Assembly (NCBI GenBank): GCA_026391805.1
Contig: JAPLDJ010000016.1
Coordinates: 207,902 to 271,901 of the forward strand
Source: Bacteroidota bacterium
Lineage (GTDB): Bacteria > Bacteroidota > Bacteroidia > Bacteroidales > FEN-979
Direction of reading: 5' to 3'
Length of the DNA stretch: 64,000 bases
The notes under the pieces are model-generated. The model searched no databases and was not told the DNA's origin. It worked only from the letters and a program-made list of their open reading frames with translations. Each line of letters starts with the position of its first letter. The first letter of the stretch is position 1. The position numbers and the translations under genes are program-made. Positions 35,140 through 44,522 of the stretch are shown here, piece after piece.

Positions 35140-36945
35140 TTATTCAAACCTGAGTTTCATGTCATCAAAGTATACAGAGTCTGTCCTTGGAATATTCCGG
35201 ATCATAAACCTGATTTCATTTTTCTGATCGATCCATTCCGGTATCTCAAAGGTACCTGATACAAGGTTCCATGAACTGGGATCCTTGATGAAATCATCTA
35301 TTTTCAAGGTTTTCTCATAGACCGGCCTGTCCGGATCATTCCCAATCCTGCAGACGAAGAGTGTTCCCGTTGTTGCTTTTTTCCAGGGGTTCACCCAGAT
35401 TGAAGCATCGACCCGTCTCACCTGTCTTCTGAAAATATTTTCAAGCTGCCGGGAATACAGCTTGTTGTACTCGTTCCACTTGTCGATGTAACTGCCCAGT
35501 GTCGGTGAATGGACACAAAACCTGGTAGGGGGCAGATCCAGCATGCCGAAATTCTCAAAGTCCAACCTGTAGGTGTAAGACCTCATCGGAACATCATATA
35601 ATCCTGTATAGTCAAGATAAAAAAGATAATCATCCCACGACCAGACGGAGTTTGTATCCCAGCGCTGATGGTAGGTCAGGACAAGATTATAATAGGAGGA
35701 AAACACCATCGCAACAACAATGATTGATTTCACGAAAAGGTTCCTGATCTTTCCGATCCCGCTTATGAACCAGGCAAACGGAAGGGAAAAGAGGGCATAA
35801 TATTCCACCATCGGGCGGTATCCGAAACTTCCTCCGAAAAACCATGCACTCCAGGATGAGAAGACATAGCTGGCTAGAAGAAATGACAATCCAATAAAGG
35901 TCCCGTTGGGTACTTTTTTTACGATCATGAACAGCATGCCCGCGACGAAAAAAAACACCAGGGGAGTGTAAATGAATAATCCGTTCAGCGTCGAGAACCA
36001 GGCAGGGATCATTTGCGGTTGTTTCCAGTTGGTGAACCCCTCGTTGGGATAGGAATAATAAACAAAATGGCCGGTGAGGTATTTCCAGTAAAAGAACTGC
36101 GGCAGGAAAATAATGAAGGCCGTGACCAGGAAGATCAGGATATAGGTGGGTTTCAGGAACAGGATCAGCCGCGCCCTGATCTCTTTCCACGACTTCACGT
36201 CGAGGAAGAGCATCCAGGTCATCAGCAGGATGTTGGTGGGACGGATCAGGATGGCAAGTGATAAAACGATGCTCATCCCGAGAAACAATCCATAGGATTT
36301 TTTGCCGCTGTCGAGGAACTTCTTCAGGAGAAAGAGGAACAGGGAGAAGAGGAAAAACGAATAGACGTGCGACATCAGCCCGTCATAGATCCCGTAATCA
36401 AAGAGGTTGGTACCTGCAAGGATCAGCAGGACCGTGAGCCAGGATATTCCGCGGGAAAAATACCTCCGCAGGAACCGTTGCAGGAAAAAGAGCCCGAGGA
36501 CAAGGTAAAACACGCCGGGCAGGATGGTCATCTGCTGGTAGAAATCGGAGAAGCCATTCGGCTGCAGGTTCCATTGAAGTGCGACCAGGTGTGTGACCAG
36601 AAAAAACGGCGCTATCAGGATGGCAACACCGCAGGTGGTTTTAATGATCACTTTGTTGGTCTTCTTATCGAGAAGAAAACCTTCACATTTTTTTTCGATA
36701 CCTGCCGGAAATTTATGAATGTCCCATCCGTAGATGAAAGTCGCCGGAAGATAAACATAATAGTGTGCCTTGTCGGAATAGATCTTCCGGTAAGGCCCTT
36801 TCTGACCTGCAAAGTTGATGTTCCAGGCAAGGTAAAGGCACAGCAGGAAAACGGGAATAAAAAACACCAGGTCGGGTATTTTTCTTCCTGTAAGTCTTTC
36901 CGGTATGTTATTCTTTGGGCTCAAACAATTCAAATTTAAGATCAT
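35140..36945 (-). CDS. GT-C-like membrane protein with C-terminal jelly-roll
   Basis: 601 residues from the ATG at 36945, the first start that limits overlap with the upstream gene to 38 bp; a longer frame reaches 37014. About eleven membrane segments. YSDKAHYYVYLPATFIYGWD is the early loop. LIRPTNILLMTWML, TLNGLFIYTPLVFF and SSWSAWFFGGSFGYRPMVEYY are shared with the genes at 27777 and 21621. The C-terminal jelly-roll ends DSVYFDDMKLRFE. It probably transfers a lipid-linked sugar at the periplasmic face. Confidence 0.6.
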   Translation of the reverse strand: MILNLNCLSPKNNIPERLTGRKIPDLVFFIPVFLLCLYLAWNINFAGQKGPYRKIYSDKAHYYVYLPATFIYGWDIHKFPAGIEKKCEGFLLDKKTNKVIIKTTCGVAILIAPFFLVTHLVALQWNLQPNGFSDFYQQMTILPGVFYLVLGLFFLQRFLRRYFSRGISWLTVLLILAGTNLFDYGIYDGLMSHVYSFFLFSLFLFLLKKFLDSGKKSYGLFLGMSIVLSLAILIRPTNILLMTWMLFLDVKSWKEIRARLILFLKPTYILIFLVTAFIIFLPQFFYWKYLTGHFVYYSYPNEGFTNWKQPQMIPAWFSTLNGLFIYTPLVFFFVAGMLFMIVKKVPNGTFIGLSFLLASYVFSSWSAWFFGGSFGYRPMVEYYALFSLPFAWFISGIGKIRNLFVKSIIVVAMVFSSYYNLVLTYHQRWDTNSVWSWDDYLFYLDYTGLYDVPMRSYTYRLDFENFGMLDLPPTRFCVHSPTLGSYIDKWNEYNKLYSRQLENIFRRQVRRVDASIWVNPWKKATTGTLFVCRIGNDPDRPVYEKTLKIDDFIKDPSSWNLVSGTFEIPEWIDQKNEIRFMIRNIPRTDSVYFDDMKLRFE

Positions 36946-38491
36946 CGATGTAAAGCGATTCTTTCCCTGTGTACCAGACATGAAAATCGAGAACATCGCC
37001 GGGATAGGGATCAATGGGTGAAAGATAATCGATCGAAACGGTTTGCCACTGGCCGGGTTTCAGGTTTTGTTCCCAGAGCCTCAGTTCCCTGTACCGGTAG
37101 CTGGTTCCTTCGTGTACCGAGGTGATCACAAGGAATCCGCCTTTCAGCGAGGAGGTTTCCTGAACATACACCGATACGGTCAGTCGTGCGCCAACCTGCC
37201 TTTTCTTCGACAAATCAGAATACTTCTCCTTCAGGGCCGGAGAAAACTGCACGGTACTGTCCATTTTATAGACCCTCCTGCCGAACACTTCACAGATGGG
37301 GCCGGGCTTACTGCCGGAATTTACCGGTTCCCTGCTAAAGTCATAAAATGCAAGGGTCTTCCTGGTGAATTTTGCTGTATCCTTCAGGACGAGCGAAGGA
37401 TCAGGATCTATGCCGGCCATAAGTACTTTTTCAAGATCAGAAACATTGGTGCGGCCAAAAACCCTGCAATAAGCATCGGCGGTCATCCCTGATTTCAGGA
37501 TGATTCCATTGTTGTATTGCCAGGTCTGGAAAAGGTTCAGCAGTAAAAACAGCGAACAGAAAACGGCTGTCAACGTGATCGCAATTCTTCCTTTCTCTGA
37601 AATGACCTTCAGCAGATACCCCAGCGGCAGTGAAAGGACCGCGAGCAGCTGAACAAAAGCAATCTGCCCGAAGACATCCGTGGATCCCAGTTCTGTCCAG
37701 CAGGATCCGAAGAGGATTCCAAGGAAAGTTAGAATAAAGACGGCGTAATAAATTTCACGGTTCCGTTCAGCAAGAAAATAAAAACCTGCAATTGAAAGCA
37801 GGATAACGGGGGAATAGATCAGCCAGCCGTGGTTGAACGAAAAGAGGTCAATCCAGAGGTAACGGAAATTCAGGATAAAAAGACCGGGCAGTTTGAAATC
37901 CAGGAAGCTGATATTGCCCGGACTGATCTTCAGGATGACGACAGGAACAATCACAACAAGGAGAATAACGAAAATGAAGACCAGGGAGTTCCTGTAATTT
38001 TTCACCATCCGGGTGAATTTTTCCTTTGCGCTTGTCCTGTCGTGCATGCCCCAGAATAAGGGGATCAGCAGGACAAGGTACCCGGTGCCCTGCGCCAGGA
38101 GCGTCAATCCTGAAAACAGCGCCAGCAGGATTGTTTTGTAAAGCCGGGGCGATCTGAAACTGGAAACAGCCAGATAAATGACGAGCGAATAAAGTGAAAA
38201 AAGGATCACAGGTTGAAAAAGCTGCCCGACTCCTGCTATATAGGTCAGATTTGTGCAGAATACGAGGATTATTAATGTAAAGGATGTGACCGGTTCCGGA
38301 AGAAAGAGCTGGAGTGTTTTGCGGGTGGACCAGGTGCCGGCAAAGAGGATCAGGAGGTAAAGCAGGTACTCAAGAACGTGAAATTTACCGCTGGTATCGA
38401 AGTATCGGACCAGGAGCAGGCCGGCAAGGATCACAAAGAAGGTAATGAACGGGATCCTGTTCTTTAAGATCTTCTTAAACATGCTTTGCAT
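36908..38491 (-). CDS. GT-C-like membrane protein with C-terminal jelly-roll, divergent
   Basis: 527 residues from the ATG at 38491, preceded by ggaaaacag; an upstream TTG at about 38506 is also in frame. Roughly ten membrane segments. FNHGWLIYSPVILLSIAGF is shared with the other copies. The SWxxWxYGxSxGxR motif is replaced by GSCWTELGSTDVFGQ, so this copy may have changed or lost activity. The jelly-roll is well kept and ends ESLYIDDLKFELFE. It lies just downstream of the GT2 gene. Confidence 0.58.
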   Translation of the reverse strand: MQSMFKKILKNRIPFITFFVILAGLLLVRYFDTSGKFHVLEYLLYLLILFAGTWSTRKTLQLFLPEPVTSFTLIILVFCTNLTYIAGVGQLFQPVILFSLYSLVIYLAVSSFRSPRLYKTILLALFSGLTLLAQGTGYLVLLIPLFWGMHDRTSAKEKFTRMVKNYRNSLVFIFVILLVVIVPVVILKISPGNISFLDFKLPGLFILNFRYLWIDLFSFNHGWLIYSPVILLSIAGFYFLAERNREIYYAVFILTFLGILFGSCWTELGSTDVFGQIAFVQLLAVLSLPLGYLLKVISEKGRIAITLTAVFCSLFLLLNLFQTWQYNNGIILKSGMTADAYCRVFGRTNVSDLEKVLMAGIDPDPSLVLKDTAKFTRKTLAFYDFSREPVNSGSKPGPICEVFGRRVYKMDSTVQFSPALKEKYSDLSKKRQVGARLTVSVYVQETSSLKGGFLVITSVHEGTSYRYRELRLWEQNLKPGQWQTVSIDYLSPIDPYPGDVLDFHVWYTGKESLYIDDLKFELFEPKE

Positions 38492-38513
38492 CTGTTTTCC
38501 GGCCAATGATCAG

Positions 38514-39248
38514 TTATTTCAGGTATTTCCGGTCAAAGATGTTGTACCGGAGGATGCAGAAAAGCGCCCTGAATCCATCCTTCATCCCGATTTTCTTCCC
38601 TTCCTCATAGGTCCTGCCATAATAGGAGATCCCGACCTCATAGATCCGGATATTTTTGAACCGGGCGATCTTCGCGGTCACTTCGGGTTCAAAGCCGAAC
38701 CTTCGTTCCCTGAAATAAATCTTCTTTAGAAATTCCGCCCTGAACAGTTTGTAGCAGGTTTCCATGTCGGAGAGGTTCAGGTTAGTGAACATATTGGAGA
38801 GGAAGGTCAGGAACCGGTTGCCGATGGAATGCACGAAGAAGAGGATCCGATGGGGGTTGCCGCCCATGAAACGGGAACCGTACACCACATCGGCAAATCC
38901 GTCGATCATCGGTTTCAACAGGATGTTGTATTCCTTCGGGTCATACTCCAGATCGGCGTCCTGCACGATAATGTAATCGCCGGTGGCCAGTTCGATTCCC
39001 TTGTGAAGGGCAGCGCCTTTGCCCATGTTCACCGGTTGGTTGAAAAGGCGGATCGAATCCTGCGGGTGGGTGGCGATGTATTCCTCCACCACCTTTTGTG
39101 ACTGATCCGTGCTGAAATCATTTACAATGATGATCTCCCTGGTCAGGCTTCCGATAAGCTGAACCGAACGTACCTTGTCAAGGATCAGGTGGATGGTGGC
39201 GGCCTCGTTGTATGCGGGTATCAGGATGCTCAGTTTCTGTCCTTCCAT
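38514..39248 (-). CDS. Family 2 glycosyltransferase, dolichyl-phosphate mannosyltransferase-like
   Basis: 244 residues from the ATG at 39248. A longer frame to 39284 is rejected because it starts upstream of the promoter box at 39271-39278. [43 protein letters not shown] and VYGSRFMGG define the GT-A core. It lacks long membrane helices. It probably makes a polyprenyl-phosphate sugar for the GT-C proteins encoded downstream, and it heads the second minus-strand block of the locus. Confidence 0.82.
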   Translation of the reverse strand: MEGQKLSILIPAYNEAATIHLILDKVRSVQLIGSLTREIIIVNDFSTDQSQKVVEEYIATHPQDSIRLFNQPVNMGKGAALHKGIELATGDYIIVQDADLEYDPKEYNILLKPMIDGFADVVYGSRFMGGNPHRILFFVHSIGNRFLTFLSNMFTNLNLSDMETCYKLFRAEFLKKIYFRERRFGFEPEVTAKIARFKNIRIYEVGISYYGRTYEEGKKIGMKDGFRALFCILRYNIFDRKYLK

Positions 39249-39270
39249 GGGAATCGGGAAAAATGGTGAA

Positions 39271-39278
39271 CAAATATA
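39271..39278 (-). promoter_or_regulatory. -7 box (TATATTTG) for the second minus-strand glycan operon
   Basis: TATATTTG on the minus strand lies 22 bp before the ATG at 39248, giving a leader of roughly 17 nt. It supports the shorter start of the GT2 gene. Confidence 0.5.
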
Positions 39279-39299
39279 AAACAAATCCGGCAGCCGGAT

Positions 39300-41795
39300 T
39301 CATTCATGGTAATAAACCCGTTTCACGCGGCGCGAGATGCCGGTCAGCACTTCGTAGGGAATTGTATCGAGGTCTCGGGCAAGCCGGGTGATCGGGAAAT
39401 CGTCGCCGAAAATGATCACCTCGTCGCCTTCATTGATTTTACCGGTCTTTGAAGAAATTTCCGTGATGTCGACCATGCAGGTGTCCATGCTGATGTTCCC
39501 GATGGTGGGTGCGGTTTGTCCGCCGATCATCACCTTTCCCCTGCCATTCCCGAGCCTGCGGCTGAAACCGTCGGCATAGCCGATGGGAAGGATGGCGATG
39601 GCCAGGTCTTTTTCTGCAATTCCTTTGCGGTTGTATCCGATCGTTTCACCTGCCTTAACGAATTTAATCTGGGAAATGATGGTCTTCAGTGTGCTGACAT
39701 TGCGAAGGAGGTGCTGTTCGTTATCGTCGAATCCCACCCCGTAAAGTCCGATCCCAAGCCGCACCATTCCCATTTTCACATCCGGGAAACGTGTGATGCC
39801 GGCGGAGTTCTGTATGTGCACGAGACAGGAATATCCCAGTCCGGTTTGTATTTGTGCCGAGACTTCTTTCAGGATCCTGATCTGGGTGCGGGTGAAATCA
39901 TCCTCGGCGGGATCTTCACTGGCTGCAAGGTGCGAGAAGACTGACATTACCTGGAGATACTGTGATTTCTTCAGCCGCGCGATCAGTTCACCGGTCTCCG
40001 ACGGATCAAATCCCAGCCGGTGCATGCCGGTATCGATCTTCAGGTGAATGCATACGTGGGAATCGGGTGTTTCCTGACTTGCGGCAAGCGCATTTTCAAG
40101 CATCTCCAGCACGCGGAAGCTGTAGATCTCCGGTTCCAGGTTGAATTTCAGCAGCAGGTCGAAACTCTCTTCTTCCGGGTTCATCACCATGACCGGAAGC
40201 GTGATGCCAGCCTTCCGTAATTCAACGCCTTCATCGGCATACGCCACGGCAAGGTAATCTGCACGGTGGAACTGGAGCAGGTTTGCAATCTCGAAACTTC
40301 CGCTGCCGTATGAAAACGCCTTGACCATGATCATGGTCTTTGTTCCCGGCGCCAGTTTTGAACGGTAATGGTTGAGGTTGTGAACCATCGCATCAAGGTT
40401 GATCTCGAGGATGGTTTCGTGCGATTTCTGCTGCAGCACCCGGATGATCCGCTCAAATTCGAAGATCCTTGCGCCTTTCACCAGGATGGCTTCATCCCGG
40501 AAAGAGGAGAACGGGAACAGTTCGAGGAAACTGTCGGTGGACGGATAGAATGTTTTTTCCATGGGAAAACACCCGGCCTGCCGGCTGATCTCATTCCCGA
40601 TCCCGATGATATGATCAATGCCTTTATCGCGGAGGATCCGGGAAATGTCCGTGTAAAGATCTCCCGGCTCACGTCCGCTTTGCAGGATATCCGAAAGGAT
40701 GATCGTCTTTTTCTTATGCTGTGTCTGCTGGTTCAGAAAATCCAGGGCGATCCCGAGCGAGTTGATGTCGGAGTTGTAACTGTCGTTAATCAGGGAGCAA
40801 TGGTTGATGGCCTCTTTCAGCTCAAGCCGCATGGCAATGGGTGCCAGTTTTTTCATCCTGAAGGATATGACCTCCGGGCTGTAGCCCAGCAGCAGCATTG
40901 TCGCCCAGCAATGACAGGCATTTTCAAGTGATGCTTCATCGGAAAATGGAATGGTGGCTGATATTTCCATTCCCTGAAAAATTCCTTTAAGGATTGTGAA
41001 GGAAATATCCGTTTCCCGGCTGACAATCTTCAGATCAGCCTCCTGCCTGTTGCTCCAGGTGAATGTGTTCACCTTAGCCAGTGAAGGATCAGCAATTATC
41101 TCCATGTGAATCCCATTGTGATCCCTGCAATAAACCAGCGATTCACAGTTGGTAAACAGCCTCATCTTTTCCCTGATCTTTTCCTTTGCATCACGGAATC
41201 CTTCATCATGCGCATGCCCGATGTTAGTAAAGATCCCGACGGTCGGCCGGATGACCGGTTCAAGTTTTTCCATCTCGCCCGGGAGTGAGATCCCGGCCTC
41301 AAAAAGTGCGAGGTCGTTTTCCGGTTCCATCTTCCAGACCGAGAGCGGAACGCCGATCTGGGAGTTGTAGCTTTTGGGGCTCCGGACGATTTTCTTATCC
41401 GGATTCATCAGCTGGAACAACCATTCTTTCACGATGGTCTTTCCATTGCTGCCTGTAATGCCGATAACCGGAATGTTAAAGCGGGAACGGTGATGAGCCC
41501 CGAGTTTTTGAAGGGCCTCCAGGGTGTTTTCCACCAGGATGAACCCGGCTTCGGGGAATTCCTTTACAGGTCTTGAAACCAGAAAACTCCTGACCCCTCT
41601 TTCGTAAAGTTCTGTGATGAATTTATGCCCGTCATTGCGGCCGGAGATGATGGCAATGAAGAGTGTCGACTCCGGGTTTACGAGGCGCCGGCTGTCGATC
41701 AGCAATTCCCTGACGGGAACAGATTTATCCTTCCCCGGGAAAAGGGTTCCTCCCGTTATGGAGGCAATTTCCTTGAGGGAATACGAAAGATCCAT
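39300..41795 (-). CDS. murF-alr: Bifunctional MurF ligase / alanine racemase
   Basis: 831 residues. Residues 1 to about 450 are MurF: GITGSNGKTIVKEW (ATP loop), NSQIGVPLSVW and NDSYNSDINSL. It adds D-Ala-D-Ala to UDP-MurNAc-tripeptide. From about 455 comes alanine racemase: MIMVKAFSYGSG with the PLP lysine, MHRLGFDP, and IGYNRKGI near the catalytic tyrosine. It makes D-alanine in the same polypeptide. This fusion is known in Bacteroidetes. The start overlaps the pdxA stop (TAATG arrangement). Confidence 0.93.
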   Translation of the reverse strand: MDLSYSLKEIASITGGTLFPGKDKSVPVRELLIDSRRLVNPESTLFIAIISGRNDGHKFITELYERGVRSFLVSRPVKEFPEAGFILVENTLEALQKLGAHHRSRFNIPVIGITGSNGKTIVKEWLFQLMNPDKKIVRSPKSYNSQIGVPLSVWKMEPENDLALFEAGISLPGEMEKLEPVIRPTVGIFTNIGHAHDEGFRDAKEKIREKMRLFTNCESLVYCRDHNGIHMEIIADPSLAKVNTFTWSNRQEADLKIVSRETDISFTILKGIFQGMEISATIPFSDEASLENACHCWATMLLLGYSPEVISFRMKKLAPIAMRLELKEAINHCSLINDSYNSDINSLGIALDFLNQQTQHKKKTIILSDILQSGREPGDLYTDISRILRDKGIDHIIGIGNEISRQAGCFPMEKTFYPSTDSFLELFPFSSFRDEAILVKGARIFEFERIIRVLQQKSHETILEINLDAMVHNLNHYRSKLAPGTKTMIMVKAFSYGSGSFEIANLLQFHRADYLAVAYADEGVELRKAGITLPVMVMNPEEESFDLLLKFNLEPEIYSFRVLEMLENALAASQETPDSHVCIHLKIDTGMHRLGFDPSETGELIARLKKSQYLQVMSVFSHLAASEDPAEDDFTRTQIRILKEVSAQIQTGLGYSCLVHIQNSAGITRFPDVKMGMVRLGIGLYGVGFDDNEQHLLRNVSTLKTIISQIKFVKAGETIGYNRKGIAEKDLAIAILPIGYADGFSRRLGNGRGKVMIGGQTAPTIGNISMDTCMVDITEISSKTGKINEGDEVIIFGDDFPITRLARDLDTIPYEVLTGISRRVKRVYYHE

Positions 41796-42874
41796 TATGG
41801 CTTCGGGCTTTCGGGTTCAACAGGTTTTGGATGTAGCGCATTGGCCTGAAGTTCATCGTAGGCAATGCGGCTGTTGTAGATGTCGCAGGCCAGATAAACA
41901 GCATTCCGGAAGGCTTCCGGGCTGGCCTCATTTTTTCCCGCAAGTTCGTATGCGGTCCCGTGCGCCGGTGAAGTGCGTACGAACGGCAATCCTGCAGTAA
42001 AATTAACCCCTTCGTCAAACGAAAGCAATTTAAAGGGCAGCATTCCCTGGTCGTGATAAACGGCAAGGATCCCGTCGAACTGGCGGAAAGCGCCTGATCC
42101 GAAGAAGCCATCGGCAGGATATGGACCGAAAACAAGGATGTCCTGGCCGAACGCTTTTTCAATGGCAGGTTTCAGGACGGTGTTGTCTTCGTTACCGATC
42201 AGTCCCTCATCACCTGCATGGGGATTGATGGCAAGGACAGCGATCCTGGGTTTTAGAATGGAAAAATCCCGCAACAGCGAACGGTTCATGATCTGGATCT
42301 TCTTCATGACAAGATCCTGGTTTACCGCAGAGGTAACCTGGTTCAGCGGGATATGGCCGGTGATGACACCGATGCGGACAGTATTGCTGACCATCAGCAT
42401 CAGGTAGTCGGATGTACCGGCTTTCTGGGCAAAATATTCGGTATGGCCGGGGAAGTTAAACCCGGGCGACTGGATGTTCTGCTTGTTGATGGGAGCGGTA
42501 ACGATCAGGTCGAGGTTGTTGTTCAGAAGATCGTTCACGGCCATCTCCAGCGAAAGCAGCGACAACTCCCCGGCAATTTGGGTGGATTTTCCCAGGTCGA
42601 TCTTGACTTCGTCTTCCGTGATGTTGATGATGTTGGGCCGCCGCGGATGCGCCATGTCGGCTTTCTTGACCAGGTTGAAATTGAATTCGTTGAAGTTGAG
42701 GGTTTTTCTATGGTAGGAGGCTACTTTCGAAGTGCCGTAAACGATCATGGTATGCATCTCCATCAGCCGCTGGTCCTGGAGTGTTTTTATGATAACTTCA
42801 TAACCGATCCCGTTGATATCTCCATGGGTGATCCCGATTCTGATCCGTTTCTCTTTTTCCTGGGTTTGGTCCAT
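41795..42874 (-). CDS. pdxA: 4-hydroxythreonine-4-phosphate dehydrogenase
   Basis: 359 residues. IRIGITHGDINGIGYEVI at the start, LIVTAPINKQNIQSPGFNFPGHTEYFA and VYHDQGMLPFKLLSFDEGVNFTAGLPFVRTS with metal-binding histidines identify PdxA. It oxidises 4-phosphohydroxy-L-threonine in the DXP-dependent pyridoxal 5'-phosphate pathway. It is coupled to murF-alr, whose racemase half needs PLP. The length is normal. Confidence 0.94.
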   Translation of the reverse strand: MDQTQEKEKRIRIGITHGDINGIGYEVIIKTLQDQRLMEMHTMIVYGTSKVASYHRKTLNFNEFNFNLVKKADMAHPRRPNIINITEDEVKIDLGKSTQIAGELSLLSLEMAVNDLLNNNLDLIVTAPINKQNIQSPGFNFPGHTEYFAQKAGTSDYLMLMVSNTVRIGVITGHIPLNQVTSAVNQDLVMKKIQIMNRSLLRDFSILKPRIAVLAINPHAGDEGLIGNEDNTVLKPAIEKAFGQDILVFGPYPADGFFGSGAFRQFDGILAVYHDQGMLPFKLLSFDEGVNFTAGLPFVRTSPAHGTAYELAGKNEASPEAFRNAVYLACDIYNSRIAYDELQANALHPKPVEPESPKP

Positions 42875-42992
42875 TATTGTTGGGTTTTACAAATATATGA
42901 TAACTGGTGCGGTGGTGAATTGGTGAACTGGTGAGTTATTAGTTTTAATTCTGCATCCTGCATTTTGTATCTTGCATTCCCGCATTCCTGCA

Positions 42993-44432
42993 TTATTTTT
43001 TTACGTGGTTTTTGACAAAATCAAACAGCAACCGAACTCCAACCCCTGTGCCGCCTTTGCCGCGGTAGGAGTCCCGTTTTTCGAGGAAGGCTGGTCCGGC
43101 GATATCGAGATGGATGTAGGGATAGGATGTGAATTTTTCCAGGAATTTGCCGGCAGTGATGGCACCTGCTTCCGGGGGGCCTACGTTTTGCAGGTCGGCC
43201 AGGTCCGATTTTATCAGCTCGGCATACTCATCCCATAAGGGTAATTCGGCCAGCCGTTCATAGGTTTCCCAGCCTGATTTTTTCAGTGTTTCAAGTTCCT
43301 TTTCCGCTTTCGACTGCATGGCTGCGATGGCAAATTTTCCCACTGCGCGTATTGCGGAGCCGGTGAGTGTAGCCAGGTCGATGACAAGTGCCGGATTGTA
43401 TTTTGCAGCATGGCTTAGTGCATCGGCAAGGATCAGCCGCCCTTCCGCATCGGTATTCAGAACCTCAACCGTCATCCCGTTCTGCATTTTGATGATGTCG
43501 CCGGGAACGATGGCATTCGGTCCGGGGCGGTTGTCGGTGGCCGGCATCAGCCCGATGACATGAACCGGGAGTTTTGCTTTTGCGATGGCGAAAATGGCGG
43601 AAGCAACGGCAGCTGCACCCGACATATCGTCCTTCATGGTGCTCATCGAATCGCCCGGCTTCAGGTTCATGCCGCCCGAATCGAAAACGATCCCTTTACC
43701 CACAAAAACGATCGGCTTTTTGTTGACCGGTTTTTTCGGTTTCCATTCCATGATCGTAAACGTTGGCGGCTCTTCGCTTCCCTTGTTCACCGCCATAAGT
43801 CCGCCCATCTGGAGCGCTTCGATCTTGTTTTTGTTCAGGATCTCCACCCGCGCCCCGCAGGCTGTCGCCATTTTCCGGATCTCATTTGCAAAGACCGTCG
43901 CCGTGAGGTAGGAGTTGGGCTCGTTGATCAGCGTACGGCAGTTGAATACGGCAGTGGTTACAACAGCAAGTTCATTTATTTCCCTGTCGCTTGCTTTATT
44001 GGAACAGATCTTGACCTTTTCAAGGGTCCCCTCTTTTTCCTTTTTCCCTTTGTATTTCAGGAACCGGTATTGCCCCAGCACCAGGCCTTCTGCGAAGGCA
44101 AGTGTTTCTAAAGGTTTGCCGGCAGTATCAAAAAGGATGATCGTTTTTACTTTCTGCTCATTCAGCAGGTGTCCGAACCTGTCGCCGGATTTCCGTATCT
44201 CTTCCTTCATCCGGAAGACATTTTCTTCTTTTCCGACAACCTCTACATAGTGCCAATGCGTCAGCCGGTTGAAAGCGAAGAATTCCTGTTTTTCTTTTTT
44301 ATTCCGTTGAAGGATATAGGATACCTCTTCCGCGGAAAAAAAACCTGATGGCAACTTTACCGGTGCAGAAGTGATAAAAGCAACAGAGCTCTTAGCAGGA
44401 ATCCCTGAAATTTTCGATACCTCGGGATGCAT
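42993..44432 (-). CDS. pepA: Leucyl aminopeptidase (M17 family)
   Basis: 479 residues from the ATG at 44432. A longer frame beginning with TTG at 44468 overlaps the -7 box at 44466-44473 and is rejected. VGKGIVFDSGGMNLKPGDSM and NTDAEGRLILADAL hold the dizinc ligands and catalytic residues of M17. It releases N-terminal residues from peptides in the cytoplasm. The N-terminal domain is divergent, as is common. The gene reads toward pdxA. Confidence 0.92.
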   Translation of the reverse strand: MHPEVSKISGIPAKSSVAFITSAPVKLPSGFFSAEEVSYILQRNKKEKQEFFAFNRLTHWHYVEVVGKEENVFRMKEEIRKSGDRFGHLLNEQKVKTIILFDTAGKPLETLAFAEGLVLGQYRFLKYKGKKEKEGTLEKVKICSNKASDREINELAVVTTAVFNCRTLINEPNSYLTATVFANEIRKMATACGARVEILNKNKIEALQMGGLMAVNKGSEEPPTFTIMEWKPKKPVNKKPIVFVGKGIVFDSGGMNLKPGDSMSTMKDDMSGAAAVASAIFAIAKAKLPVHVIGLMPATDNRPGPNAIVPGDIIKMQNGMTVEVLNTDAEGRLILADALSHAAKYNPALVIDLATLTGSAIRAVGKFAIAAMQSKAEKELETLKKSGWETYERLAELPLWDEYAELIKSDLADLQNVGPPEAGAITAGKFLEKFTSYPYIHLDIAGPAFLEKRDSYRGKGGTGVGVRLLFDFVKNHVKK

Positions 44433-44465
44433 GATTTTTCGTACTTTTGAAACACTTTTCACACG

Positions 44466-44473
44466 CAAAGGTA
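44466..44473 (-). promoter_or_regulatory. -7 box (TACCTTTG) for leucyl aminopeptidase
   Basis: TACCTTTG on the minus strand lies about 33 bp before the ATG at 44432. It rules out the upstream TTG start. Confidence 0.5.
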
Positions 44474-44522
44474 ATAAAAATTGACCTCCTTCTCATTCAC
44501 AGGCTGAGACGAATCCGCTGAT

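Noticed and set aside
39249..39284. Longer start for the GT2 gene at 38514
   Set aside because: It lies upstream of the TATATTTG box; the ATG at 39248 begins directly before the conserved [10 protein letters not shown] core.
44433..44468. Longer start (TTG at 44468) for leucyl aminopeptidase
   Set aside because: It falls inside a TACCTTTG promoter box.
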